From Bacillus sp. ISL-18 (GTDB lineage Bacteria > Bacillota > Bacilli > Bacillales > Cytobacillaceae), in NCBI RefSeq assembly GCF_018613415.1, contig NZ_JAGGQG010000004.1:1-64000 (forward strand): 64,000 nt of DNA, written 5' to 3'. Positions within the stretch are counted from its first letter, which is position 1. Each line of letters starts with the position of its first letter. Positions 16,842 through 25,516 of the stretch are shown here, one piece after another. The notes beneath the pieces are model-generated. The model was given only the letters and a program-made list of their open reading frames with translations, did not search any database and had not been told where the DNA came from. A program made the translations under genes and the position numbers.

Positions 16842-18119
16842 ATGCTATCAAAAATGTTCACAAAAGATAAACTGCCTGTGCTAGTTCTATTATTCTTTGC
16901 AGGTGTAATTAACTATTTGGATCGTTCTGCATTATCCATTGGTGCTCCATTTATAAAAGAAGATCTATCATTATCAGCCACACAGATGGGACTAATTTTT
17001 AGCAGTTTCTCTGTTGGATATGCCATTTTCAACTTTATTGGCGGAATGGCGTCTGATAAATACGGCGCAAAACTCACTTTGTTCGTTGCCATGGTCGTTT
17101 GGTCATTATTTAGTGGTGCTATTGCTTTAGCGGTTGGATTCGCTAGTTTAATTGTCATTCGTATTTTATTTGGAATGGGCGAAGGCCCGCTTTCAGCCAC
17201 AATCAGTAAAATGGTCAATAACTGGTTTCCCGCTGATCAGCGTGCGTCAGCAGTCGGGTTAACCAATAGCGGAACACCACTTGGCGGAGCCATTTCAGGT
17301 CCGATTGTCGGGTTTATTGCCATTACTTACAGCTGGAAAACCTCATTTCTTCTGATTATGGTGATTGGACTGTTTTGGACTGTTTTATGGTGGAAATTTG
17401 TTAAAGAAAAACCAGCTGCCTCAGAAGAAAAAACAACTGTTGTAAAAGACAAGCAGGTCCCACAGGAAAAACGCCCATTAACCTTTTACTTAAAACAAAA
17501 AACAGTTTTATTTACAGCATTTGCGTTTTTTTCCTATAACTATATTTTGTTTTTCTTCTTAACTTGGTTTCCTAGTTATTTGGTAGATGCCCGTCATATG
17601 GATGTTAAGGATATGAGTGTCATTACAATGATACCTTGGATTGTGGGATTCATCGGACTTGCATCCGGCGGATTTATTTCAGACATTGTTTTCAAAAAAT
17701 TCACAAAAAAAGGTGTATTATTCTCAAGAAAAGTTGTGCTAGTCACTTGTCTATTTATTTCAGCTGTTTGTATCGGAGGTGCTGGCCTTGTCACAACAAC
17801 CGTCAGCGCAGTAACTTTGGTTGCATTTTCGGTATTCTTCCTATATTTGACTGGAGCCATTTACTGGGCCATCGTCCAAGACGTTGTGGAGCAAAGCAGT
17901 GTTGGATCAGTTGGTGGATTCATGCACTTCTTAGCAAATACGGCTGGAATCATCGGACCAGCTTTAACCGGGTTCCTAGTTGATAAATCTGGTTCATTCA
18001 CATCGGCCTTTTTACTTGCAGGCGGATTGGCTATCTTTGCTTCCTTATCCGTAATCCGTTTTGTACGTCCTATTAAATATCCAAGCACGAAGATGAAATC
18101 CGTAAAAATGACAGTTTAA
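16842..18119 (+). CDS. ExuT/LgoT-like hexuronate/hexonate MFS transporter
   Basis: A 12-helix MFS protein of about 425 aa in the anion:cation symporter family. The first helix NYLDRSALSIGAPFI and the segment FIGGMASDKYGAKLT are typical of ExuT. The start at 16842 is set by GGGGAGG eight bases upstream; the longer frame from 16776 has no ribosome-binding site. It is a close paralogue of the 23854-25110 transporter, with long identical stretches in the first six helices. Position after the LgoD-like gene suggests uptake of L-galactonate or a related sugar acid. Confidence 0.85.
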   Translation: MLSKMFTKDKLPVLVLLFFAGVINYLDRSALSIGAPFIKEDLSLSATQMGLIFSSFSVGYAIFNFIGGMASDKYGAKLTLFVAMVVWSLFSGAIALAVGFASLIVIRILFGMGEGPLSATISKMVNNWFPADQRASAVGLTNSGTPLGGAISGPIVGFIAITYSWKTSFLLIMVIGLFWTVLWWKFVKEKPAASEEKTTVVKDKQVPQEKRPLTFYLKQKTVLFTAFAFFSYNYILFFFLTWFPSYLVDARHMDVKDMSVITMIPWIVGFIGLASGGFISDIVFKKFTKKGVLFSRKVVLVTCLFISAVCIGGAGLVTTTVSAVTLVAFSVFFLYLTGAIYWAIVQDVVEQSSVGSVGGFMHFLANTAGIIGPALTGFLVDKSGSFTSAFLLAGGLAIFASLSVIRFVRPIKYPSTKMKSVKMTV

Positions 18120-18135
18120 ATTAAAATTTAAATAA

Positions 18136-18169
18136 AAAAATCGACAGGCACATCTGCCTGTCGATTTTT
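18136..18169. terminator. Bidirectional terminator between convergent genes
   Basis: AAAAATCGACAGGCA pairs perfectly with TGCCTGTCGATTTTT around CATC. With A and T tracts on both sides it can end both the plus-strand transporter transcript and the minus-strand GntR transcript. Confidence 0.9.
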
Positions 18170-18208
18170 CTATTTAACATATTAGATCGAATTTTACCTC
18201 TCTCCTAG

Positions 18209-18913
18209 TTAAAAGGTAAAATACTCTGAATACTTTTCTATTACTTTTGGTAATTCGTCTTGTTTATGGCTAAAATGGTGCAGCAATAATTTCTCTGTTT
18301 TCTCCTCATTTTTAGAAAAAACGGCCTTAAGAATAGTTTGGTGCTGACTTACCACATTTTCCATATGGTTTGGAGTCTTTAACTCTAAATATCGCATCCG
18401 GTTCAAATGACCTCTCATTTGTGAAACAACAGAAATTAATGTTTGGTTTTCCACTAGTTCCAGAAAAAGTTGATGGAATGTCTCATCATGCTGCATGAAT
18501 TCTATACTTTCTCCCTTTAAAGCGGCTTTATGTTGTTTTTCAATTAATTCAAACGCTTTTGCTTGAATCTCCTTATAACGTAAATCATCAGCATCCCAGT
18601 TTCTCGCTACTGATTTAAAAGCACTTATTTCCAAGCTTTCTCTTACAAATCTGGCTTCTTCCACTTTCTTTACCGATATCAAAGCAACACGTGCCCCCCG
18701 TTGTGGAAGGATTTCAAGCAACTCTTCCTGCAGAAGATTTAGAAAAGCCTCACGAATGGGAGTACGACTTACTCCTAAAGCAGCTGCTAGTTCGCTTTCT
18801 GATAACATTTGTCCCGGCTTGAAGTTTAAAGTAATAATTTCTTCTCTGATTTTGGTATAAGCTGCCTTCCCAAGTGTATTTCTGTTGGGAGAAGAGATAC
18901 TATTTAGGCCCAA
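18209..18913 (-). CDS. GntR-family (FadR subfamily) regulator
   Basis: A regulator of about 234 aa. The N-terminal winged helix (REEIITLNFKPGQMLSESELAAALGVSRTPIREAF, residues about 20-60) is a GntR signature, followed by an all-helical FCD ligand-binding domain with metal-type histidines (MQHDETFHQLF). The likely start is TTG at 18913, six bases after GAGGTG; a GTG at 18922 lies inside that site. An operator-like GTATAC repeat lies 30-45 bases upstream, and the same motif precedes the uxu operon and exuT. It is therefore probably the hexuronate repressor (UxuR/ExuR role) and autoregulated. Confidence 0.87.
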   Translation of the reverse strand: MGLNSISSPNRNTLGKAAYTKIREEIITLNFKPGQMLSESELAAALGVSRTPIREAFLNLLQEELLEILPQRGARVALISVKKVEEARFVRESLEISAFKSVARNWDADDLRYKEIQAKAFELIEKQHKAALKGESIEFMQHDETFHQLFLELVENQTLISVVSQMRGHLNRMRYLELKTPNHMENVVSQHQTILKAVFSKNEEKTEKLLLHHFSHKQDELPKVIEKYSEYFTF

Positions 18914-18942
18914 AATGGACACCTCTTTACTTTTTGTTTTTT

Positions 18943-18958
18943 AGTATACTTGTATACC
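18943..18958. promoter_or_regulatory. GntR operator (GTATAC-TT-GTATAC) before its own gene
   Basis: AGTATACTTGTATACC contains two GTATAC hexamers eight bases apart. The same arrangement recurs at 23681, 23756, 23815 and 25287 upstream of the uxu operon and exuT. Confidence 0.75.
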
Positions 18959-18989
18959 AAATTCTACTTCTGCTTATAATTTAAGTCAA

Positions 18990-19139
18990 CTAACGGACTA
19001 TTTTTCCTGGTCCATTATTCGCAAACGCAGCAACCTCATCTACCGAGTTACAATCCCCATGAATTGTATGCTTTAATACAGATGCTGCTGTTGCAAATGT
19101 AATCAAATCTTTTGAGGACTTATTTTCTAATATTCCATG
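18990..19139 (-). pseudogene. 3' remnant of a PfkB-type 2-keto-3-deoxygluconate kinase gene
   Basis: A reading frame without a start codon ends at 18990. It reads HGILENKSSKDLITFATAAS, then VLKHTIHGDCNSVDEVAAF and NNGPGKIVR. This matches the C-terminal end of PfkB sugar kinases of the KdgK type (GLLxGKS, FATAASALKHTIPGD, EEV, GRVxR). Everything upstream, including the GDAF active-site region, is gone. The remnant overlaps the last 13 bases of eda in another frame, so a deletion probably fused the two genes' ends. The identification rests on motif memory, not a search. Confidence 0.65.
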
Positions 19140-19783
19140 TTCCCTCTTGCTTCCTGTACTTTTTGAACATACTGCTTTGCATATTCTGTAATTTTGTCAT
19201 ACTGCCCTTGCTTGGCCGGTGCCACTAAATTTCCACCCACTCCGACAGCTACACAGCCATTTTTTATCCATTGATCCACATTATCCAGGCTGACTCCGCC
19301 AGTTGGCATAATGTTCACTTGTGGAAGAGGAGCCTTTACTGCTTTTACAAAATCAGGGCCAAATGCATTTCCTGGAAACAGTTTAACAATATCGACTCCT
19401 GCTTTTAATGCATGCTTCATTTCAGTGATAGTCATGCATCCTGGCATAAAAGGAATTTGATAAAGATTACATAGTTTTGCCGTATCTTCATCAAATGCCG
19501 GACTAACCACAAACTGTGCACCGGCAAGAATCGCGACCCTTGCTGTTGTTGCATCAAGAACTGTCCCTGCTCCAATGACGACATCTGGATTTTCTCCATA
19601 AATTGATGCTAATTCTTTGATGACTTGATCTGCACCTTGTACAGTGAAGGTAACTTCAATTCCTAGAATGCCGCCTTCTACACATGCTTCTGATATTTTA
19701 ATGGCTTCTTCCTTGGAATCCGCTCTTACAACCGCGACTACACCACATTCGGATATTCTCTTCAATACATTTAATTTTTTCAT
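19127..19783 (-). CDS. 2-dehydro-3-deoxy-phosphogluconate (KDPG/KHG) aldolase
   Basis: An aldolase of about 218 aa that splits KDPG into pyruvate and glyceraldehyde 3-phosphate. The catalytic glutamate motif GIEVTF, the Schiff-base lysine in DIVKLFPG and the phosphate-binding PTGGVS are present. The start at 19783 follows AGGTGGGG by six bases. The last residues (VQEARGNMEY) are longer than usual and may derive from the deletion junction with the kinase remnant downstream. It completes the hexuronate route only if a KDG kinase is encoded elsewhere. Confidence 0.92.
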   Translation of the reverse strand: MKKLNVLKRISECGVVAVVRADSKEEAIKISEACVEGGILGIEVTFTVQGADQVIKELASIYGENPDVVIGAGTVLDATTARVAILAGAQFVVSPAFDEDTAKLCNLYQIPFMPGCMTITEMKHALKAGVDIVKLFPGNAFGPDFVKAVKAPLPQVNIMPTGGVSLDNVDQWIKNGCVAVGVGGNLVAPAKQGQYDKITEYAKQYVQKVQEARGNMEY

Positions 19784-19887
19784 TATATTCCCCACCTGTG
19801 ATTGTTTAGTTTATTTATTCCTCTTCAAACGGCCAATATTATTAATAGGAAAGAGGCCATGATGAACTTTTCATGGCCCAGCTGCTC

Positions 19888-21525
19888 CTATCTACCGCTA
19901 ACTTTTTCCTTTTCCATTATGATATACTTTTCCAAAGTACGGCGGACCGCACCTGTACTAGCAAGCATTTCATAGAACATGGACTCAATCTTCTCACCCA
20001 GCCCAATCTCATACAAATTGACTCCGAAGATGGCTTCATTGGACAGGATCAATCTTATGTTAGATGTTTGACTCCCCAAAGCAACACCCTCCAGAGCTGC
20101 TTGAAGTGTCTCAAGTTGAGGATCCGGACTTAGAGTAAATGGCTTGCCTTCATCATTAATGCCGAGTAGATAGCGGCACCACGTTGCAATGGCAAGCGGG
20201 ATCGCGTTCAAATCGGCTGGATTCAGGTCCTCTCTTTTTACATAAGACTTCAACGTTTCACCGAAGCGGATTCCTACTTTTAGGGATGTGTCGCAGGCGA
20301 TGCGCTGAGGCGTATCAGGGATATAAGGGTTCGAAAAGCGTTCGTTCAAAACTTCATCCAGGAATGCCTTCGGGCTGATAATCTCAGGGTCCACCACTCC
20401 CTTCAATCCTTCTTGGTAACCAATCATTTCTACAAATTTTCTCAGTGTTTCGTCTTTCATTTCATCTGCAATCAAAGTATAGCCAAGCAGACAGCCGGAA
20501 ACAGCCAATACTGTATGTAGCGGATTCAGGCAAGTGGTTACCTTCATCGTTTCAATGTTGTTCACCGTTTCCCTGTCTGTAAAAATAATTCCCGCCTGCT
20601 CCAGAGCCGGACGGTCATTTGTGAATTTATCTTCTATGACAAGATATTCACTTACTTCTGCATTGACGAAAGGTGCCGTATACGTATTTTTGGGTGTGAC
20701 AATAATGTCCATGCCGGAAATCCCTTGGTCAACAAGAGCTTCTTTCACCTTTTCAGATGGCCTTGGTGTAATTTTATCAATCATGGTGAAAGGGAAGGTG
20801 ATCTTGCCTTCATCTTCGAGATAAGCAATAAAGCCTTCCTCCACATGTCCCCTTTCGAGCCATTCCTTTGCAATCGTCAAGACGGCAGCTTTGAGCTTGT
20901 CGCCATTATGCGAACAGTTATCCATGCTGACGAAAGTCATTGGATATTGGCCTTTCAAATATCTGCGGTAGACAAGCGATGTGACAATGCTCATGGCATG
21001 GACCGGGTGATCCAATCCAGTTTCAAAATCTTTCTCAACCAAGCCTATGAACTCCCCGGATGGATTCGTCAAGGTATAGCCTTTTTCCGTAATTGTAAAG
21101 CTGGCCATCTGCAGACTTGGATTTTCGAATATCCCGACAAGTCGGTTGAATTCATCTTTCCTGTTATAATCAGCTGCAATCGTGTCGACAATGCTGTTAA
21201 TGACGGTCTTCTCAAAAGAGCCGTTTGCTTTCATGGACACAAGCAGGGTAAGGTTATCATACGGCTTATTTAAACGGTCGATCATGTCAAAATCATACGT
21301 TTTTACAGCGATAATTCCGGTCTCCGCTTGTCCCTGGTTTAACAGTTTTTGATGGGCATTGGCAACAAAGGCCCTAAAAATATTTCCGGCACCAAAGTGT
21401 ACCCACTGCGGCTTCTCTATTGTGTTTTTGGCAATCTGGTTAAAATCAAATTGCGGAAGTTCGACTCCGATTTCTTTCCATGCCTCAGCTTCATTAACTA
21501 TGCTGTTTCTGTTTAACTGTAGCAC
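19888..21525 (-). CDS. Fructuronate/tagaturonate reductase (mannitol dehydrogenase family)
   Basis: A 545-aa long-chain polyol dehydrogenase. It has N-terminal HFGAGNIFRAFV (NAD fold) and the family's catalytic KVTTCLNPLH motif near residue 330. It interconverts D-fructuronate and D-mannonate with NADH. It starts with GTG at 21525 after AAGGAAGAG and overlaps uxuA by 32 bases, which suggests translational coupling. Because uxuA precedes it, fructuronate reductase (UxuB) is the better call than tagaturonate reductase. Confidence 0.85.
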   Translation of the reverse strand: MLQLNRNSIVNEAEAWKEIGVELPQFDFNQIAKNTIEKPQWVHFGAGNIFRAFVANAHQKLLNQGQAETGIIAVKTYDFDMIDRLNKPYDNLTLLVSMKANGSFEKTVINSIVDTIAADYNRKDEFNRLVGIFENPSLQMASFTITEKGYTLTNPSGEFIGLVEKDFETGLDHPVHAMSIVTSLVYRRYLKGQYPMTFVSMDNCSHNGDKLKAAVLTIAKEWLERGHVEEGFIAYLEDEGKITFPFTMIDKITPRPSEKVKEALVDQGISGMDIIVTPKNTYTAPFVNAEVSEYLVIEDKFTNDRPALEQAGIIFTDRETVNNIETMKVTTCLNPLHTVLAVSGCLLGYTLIADEMKDETLRKFVEMIGYQEGLKGVVDPEIISPKAFLDEVLNERFSNPYIPDTPQRIACDTSLKVGIRFGETLKSYVKREDLNPADLNAIPLAIATWCRYLLGINDEGKPFTLSPDPQLETLQAALEGVALGSQTSNIRLILSNEAIFGVNLYEIGLGEKIESMFYEMLASTGAVRRTLEKYIIMEKEKVSGR

Positions 21526-22603
21526 CTAGCTCTCTTCCTTTCTCTTTTTCCAGGCTGTCCCAAACACCTAGCATGTACATAATTCCAAGCGCTCTGTCAT
21601 ACAGCCCATAACCAGGTCTGCAGTGTTTCTCCTCGGCCCAAAGGTGACGGCCGTGATCCGGTCGGACATAACCTGTAAATCCATTTTCATGGTAGGCTTT
21701 GATAACTTCGGCTACATCGACGCTTCCATCCTGGCCGCGGTGAGAGACTTCAATAAAGTCGCCATTTTCAAAAACCTTTACATTTCGGATATGTGCAAAA
21801 TGGATCCGATCATGAAATTCGCGAATCATCGCCGGTAAATCGTTTTCAGGATTGGTTCCTAATGACCCTGTGCAGAATGTTAAGCCATTGTAAGGGCTGT
21901 CCACTAAATCTAGGAATCTTCTGATATAATCCCGATTACGAATAATTCGCGGCAATCCGAAAATCGGCCAAGCGGGATCATCCGGATGGATCGCCATTTT
22001 CACATCAACTTCTTCACATACAGGGATTACTCGTTCAAGGAAGTATTTCAAGTTGTCGAAAAGAATGTCTTCGGTCACTCCCTCATACGCTTTAAACAAT
22101 TCGTCCAACTTAGCCATACGTTCCGGTTCCCAGCCAGGCATTGTAAAGTCACCGGCGCCGCCCAGGATTTTTTCAACCATATCTTTTGGATCATCGGTAA
22201 TCGCAGCTTTTTCATAAAACAGGGCGTTGGATCCGTCAGGCAACTCCTTATATAGATCCGTTCTTGTCCAGTCAAAAACCGGCATAAAATTATAGCAAAT
22301 CACTTTCACACCGACTTTTGAAAGCTTCTTAATGGTATCAATATAAATATCAATATACCTATCCCTGGTAGGCAATCCGATTTTGATATCATCATGAATG
22401 TTTACGCTTTCTACTACAGCCGGGCTGAATCCTTTGCTGCGAATTTGGTCTGCAACCTCCTGGATTCTTTCCATTTCCCATTCTTCTCCTGCAGCCTTAT
22501 CATGAAGAGACCAAACCGCTCCCATTACACCCGGAATTTGCCGAATATGGTCAAGTGTAATCGAGTCGTTCCCTTCACCATACCATCTCCATGTCATTTG
22601 CAT
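21494..22603 (-). CDS. Mannonate dehydratase
   Basis: A 369-aa UxuA-type enzyme that dehydrates D-mannonate to 2-keto-3-deoxygluconate. Recognisable segments are the N-terminal MTWRWYGEGND, VVESVNIHDDIK, MAIHPDDPAWPIFGLPRI, the CTGSLG loop and the VRPDHGRHLW metal/catalytic region. AAGGAG precedes the ATG by nine bases. It lies 21 bases after the YjmD-type gene and is part of the uxu operon controlled by upstream GTATAC operators. Confidence 0.95.
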   Translation of the reverse strand: MQMTWRWYGEGNDSITLDHIRQIPGVMGAVWSLHDKAAGEEWEMERIQEVADQIRSKGFSPAVVESVNIHDDIKIGLPTRDRYIDIYIDTIKKLSKVGVKVICYNFMPVFDWTRTDLYKELPDGSNALFYEKAAITDDPKDMVEKILGGAGDFTMPGWEPERMAKLDELFKAYEGVTEDILFDNLKYFLERVIPVCEEVDVKMAIHPDDPAWPIFGLPRIIRNRDYIRRFLDLVDSPYNGLTFCTGSLGTNPENDLPAMIREFHDRIHFAHIRNVKVFENGDFIEVSHRGQDGSVDVAEVIKAYHENGFTGYVRPDHGRHLWAEEKHCRPGYGLYDRALGIMYMLGVWDSLEKEKGRELGATVKQKQHS

Positions 22604-22624
22604 TGATGTCCACTCCTTCTCATT

Positions 22625-23647
22625 TTATCGTGAAAAATCTAAATGAACTTTTCTAACTGCATCTGGATTAGTTTCGATTAATTGAATCGCTTCTTTCACT
22701 TGCTCGAAAGGAAACGTATGTGTAACAAAGCTATTTGTATCTATTTTTCTATGATTAAAAAGATCGATGACTTCTGGAAACTGGTTCGTTTGTAATCTGG
22801 ATCCGCTGACTGTCAGTTCTTTTTTCGTAATCTCCAGCTGCGGAATCTCTGACTTTTCTTCACTAAATCCTAATACAACAATTCTTCCAGCAACCGATGC
22901 AAGTTGGACAGCTTGTTCGAATGTTTTTGTTGTACATACGGCATCAATGACAACATTCGCTCCCATTCCCTCGGTTAATTCATTTACTTTTTGAAAAATA
23001 TCTTCTTTCAACGGGTTGATCATAAAATCTGCACCAAGGCTTTCGGCATAGGTCAGCTTTTCTTCACTTAAATCTGAAATGATACAGGTCGCCCCTCTAT
23101 ACTTGGCAATCTGCAAGGCACAAATCCCAATGGGTCCGGCTCCCATGATAAATACAATATCCCCCTGCCTGACATCCCCACGCCAATTTGCTTGTGCCCC
23201 AATTGTAAAGGGCTCCACTAAGACTGATTCCTTCCAAGCTAATGTTGGGTCAACTTTGTGAGCCATTTTTTCAGGGACAACGACATACTCCTGATAACCA
23301 CCATCAATGTGCACCCCAAAAACCTTTAAATTCTGACAGACATTTTGCCGTCCAGATCGGCACGCATAGCATTTCCCACATGTGAGAATCGGTTCGATGA
23401 CAACATGATCATCTACCTTAAGGGAGGTAACGTCTGCACCAATCTTTACTACTTGGCCTGTGACTTCATGTCCGATTATTCTCGGATAGGTAGCGACTGG
23501 TGAGGTTCCATGATAGATATGGACATCTGAACCACAGATACCAGCCATCTTCACTTGAATCAGAACCTCATATTCGTGTTGAATCTGTGGCATTTCTTTC
23601 TCTATTATTTCAAGCTGCCCGGGTTTAACGACTTGGATTGCTTTCAT
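22625..23647 (-). CDS. Zinc-dependent dehydrogenase, YjmD-like
   Basis: A medium-chain dehydrogenase of 340 aa. C38 and H60-E61 bind the catalytic zinc; C90, C93, C96 and C104 bind the structural zinc; GAGPIG marks the NAD site. It resembles YjmD of the B. subtilis exu/uxu locus (ICGSDVHIYHGTSPVATYPRIIGHEV), whose exact substrate is not established. The start ATG at 23647 has GGAGGAG eight bases upstream. As the first gene of the uxu operon, with three operators before it, it probably makes or consumes a hexuronate/hexonate. Confidence 0.85.
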   Translation of the reverse strand: MKAIQVVKPGQLEIIEKEMPQIQHEYEVLIQVKMAGICGSDVHIYHGTSPVATYPRIIGHEVTGQVVKIGADVTSLKVDDHVVIEPILTCGKCYACRSGRQNVCQNLKVFGVHIDGGYQEYVVVPEKMAHKVDPTLAWKESVLVEPFTIGAQANWRGDVRQGDIVFIMGAGPIGICALQIAKYRGATCIISDLSEEKLTYAESLGADFMINPLKEDIFQKVNELTEGMGANVVIDAVCTTKTFEQAVQLASVAGRIVVLGFSEEKSEIPQLEITKKELTVSGSRLQTNQFPEVIDLFNHRKIDTNSFVTHTFPFEQVKEAIQLIETNPDAVRKVHLDFSR

Positions 23648-23680
23648 CACTAATACTCCTCCATACCCTTCTCCCTTTAA

Positions 23681-23697
23681 ATACTAGTATACAAGTA
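23681..23697. promoter_or_regulatory. GntR operator 1 of the uxu operon
   Basis: ATACTAGTATACAAGTA is a near-palindrome centred on GTATAC, about 35-50 bases before the first gene of the operon. It overlaps where a transcription start is expected. Confidence 0.75.
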
Positions 23698-23755
23698 AAA
23701 AAAAAGAAAGAAGGAAGAAAAATTAGCTTCCATTCTCATAAATTCTTTTTATAGG

Positions 23756-23770
23756 ATACTAGTATACAAA
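23756..23770. promoter_or_regulatory. GntR operator 2 of the uxu operon
   Basis: ATACTAGTATACAAA, the same motif as at 23681, 75 bases farther upstream. Confidence 0.65.
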
Positions 23771-23814
23771 GATGGGTATAAAATTAATTTCGATTCGTAT
23801 AACTCAATTACATT

Positions 23815-23838
23815 ATACTTGCATACTTGTATACAAGT
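23815..23838. promoter_or_regulatory. GntR operator 3, extended triple repeat
   Basis: ATAC, GCATAC and GTATAC follow each other at eight-base spacing, ending in AAGT. The core is ACTTGTATACAAGT, a perfect palindrome. It lies between the exuT stop and the uxu operon, so three operators spread over about 150 bases may allow looping. Confidence 0.75.
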
Positions 23839-23853
23839 CAATTTATTACGATT

Positions 23854-25110
23854 TTACATCGCTCTCTTTGTCAACTCATATTTTTTAGTAATAGGTTTAA
23901 CGAACTTAATGACAGCCAATGAAGCAAAAACGGCTAATCCTCCAGCCAATAAAAAGGCTGCTGTATAGGTACCAGACTTCTCAACAAGGAAACCAGTTAA
24001 TGTAGGTCCAATAATTCCAGCGGTATTAGCCAAGAAGTGCATAAACCCACCGACAGATCCTACGTTCTTTTGGTCAACAACGTCCTGGACGATGGCCCAG
24101 TAAATGGCACCTGTCAAATATAAGAAGAATACAGATAATGCTACTAAACTTACAGCAGATACCGTTGTCGTAACGAGACCGGCAATACCGATACAAACGG
24201 CGGATAAAAACAAGCAAGTCACCAATACCACTTTACGGGCAAATAATGCTTTCCCTACTTTTTTATACACAAAATCTGAGACTAAGCCGCCTGAAGCCAG
24301 ACCAATGAAACCCAACACCCAAGGAATAACGGTTACGACACTCATTTCTTTAATACTTAGACCGCGAGCATCGGTTAAGTAACTTGGGAACCAAGTTAAG
24401 AAGAAAAATAGAATATAGTTATAAGCGAAGAATGCAAAGGCAGTAAATAACACTGTTTTTTGTTTTAAATAGAAAGTCAAAGGTATTTTTTCACCTGATA
24501 GATCTTGTCCCGGCTTTGCGGAGCCATTAGTTTGCTTGCTTTCCCCAGCAGGCTTATCTTTAATAAAAATCCACCAGCCAGCTGCCCACAATAATCCGAT
24601 CACCATAATGAGGATGAAAGAGATTTTCCAGCCATAATTCAAGGCAATAATTCCAACGATAGGGCCGGAAATCGCTCCCCCTAGTGGTGTACCGCTATTC
24701 GCAAGACCAATCGCACTTGCTCGTTTATCAGAAGGGAACCAGTTATTGACCATTTTATTGATGGTTGCCGATAACGGCCCTTCCCCCATTCCAAAAAGAA
24801 CACGGATAACAATCAAGCTGGTAAGGCTGAATGCCAATGCAATTGAACCGCTGAATAAGGACCAAACAACCATGGCAACGAACAAAGTGAGTTTTGCACC
24901 GTATTTATCAGACGCCATTCCGCCAATAAAATTGAAAATAGCATATCCCACAGAAAAACTACTAAAAACGATACCCATTTGTGTAGGGGATAAATGTAAA
25001 TCTTCAGTAATAAAAGGGGCCGCAATCGACAGGGCCGATCGGTCCAGATAGTTTACAACACCAGCTAAGAAAAGTAATACTAATACAATCGTTCTTCCTT
25101 TTGTAAACAT
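23854..25110 (-). CDS. Hexuronate MFS transporter (ExuT)
   Basis: A 418-aa, 12-helix symporter of the anion:cation family (NYLDRSALSIAAPFI, GGMASDKYGAKLT, RVLFGMGEGPLSA), typical of ExuT importers of glucuronate/galacturonate. AAGGAGGAAAAAC precedes the ATG. It lies directly upstream of the uxu operon, separated by a regulated intergenic region, and has its own operator and cre-like site. It is closely similar to the transporter at 16842-18119, which indicates fairly recent duplication. Confidence 0.87.
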   Translation of the reverse strand: MFTKGRTIVLVLLFLAGVVNYLDRSALSIAAPFITEDLHLSPTQMGIVFSSFSVGYAIFNFIGGMASDKYGAKLTLFVAMVVWSLFSGSIALAFSLTSLIVIRVLFGMGEGPLSATINKMVNNWFPSDKRASAIGLANSGTPLGGAISGPIVGIIALNYGWKISFILIMVIGLLWAAGWWIFIKDKPAGESKQTNGSAKPGQDLSGEKIPLTFYLKQKTVLFTAFAFFAYNYILFFFLTWFPSYLTDARGLSIKEMSVVTVIPWVLGFIGLASGGLVSDFVYKKVGKALFARKVVLVTCLFLSAVCIGIAGLVTTTVSAVSLVALSVFFLYLTGAIYWAIVQDVVDQKNVGSVGGFMHFLANTAGIIGPTLTGFLVEKSGTYTAAFLLAGGLAVFASLAVIKFVKPITKKYELTKRAM

Positions 25111-25142
25111 GTTTTTCCTCCTTATTATTGTAGTTAGTGAAT

Positions 25143-25156
25143 TGAAATCGCTTACT
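25143..25156 (-). promoter_or_regulatory. cre-like site before exuT
   Basis: On the minus strand, AGTAAGCGATTTCA matches TGNAANCGNWNNCA with one mismatch. It lies about 35 bases before the exuT start, consistent with CcpA control of hexuronate uptake. Confidence 0.5.
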
Positions 25157-25286
25157 TATTAGTATAAAAAAATATTATGATTGTCAGATCTCTAATAATT
25201 TTTTTTATCACTCCCTTAAGTTATTAAATGTAAGCACCTTCATTTTCTTACATAAAACGTCTACACAGAGATATTACCATATTTAC

Positions 25287-25304
25287 ATACTAGTATACTA
25301 GTAT
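25287..25304. promoter_or_regulatory. GntR operator upstream of exuT
   Basis: ATACTAGTATACTAGTAT is a perfect 18 bp palindrome with the same GTATAC core and TACTAG flanks as the uxu operators. It lies about 180 bases before the exuT start codon in an otherwise gene-free stretch (25111-25516). Confidence 0.75.
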
Positions 25305-25374
25305 TATTTAAATTTTTTTGTCTTTTTTCAAAATATATAGTTTACTCTAACAATTACCGTTATCAATGGAACAT

Positions 25375-25409
25375 AAAAAAGATGACCCCTATTCAAAATA
25401 GGAATCATC
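25375..25409 (-). terminator. Terminator downstream of the Ig-like remnant
   Basis: GATGATTCCTATT pairs with AATAGGGGTCATC (two weak pairs), followed by TTTTTTAT on the minus strand. Confidence 0.65.
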
Positions 25410-25516
25410 TCTTAAGTGCTTCTTAACTCTTTTTTTTCTGTATCCTTGATTTGGTACCAGTTTACCCAAGCCCTGTCGTCTTGTTTATTATGTTTATTAC
25501 CTGATCCTGTTACCCT

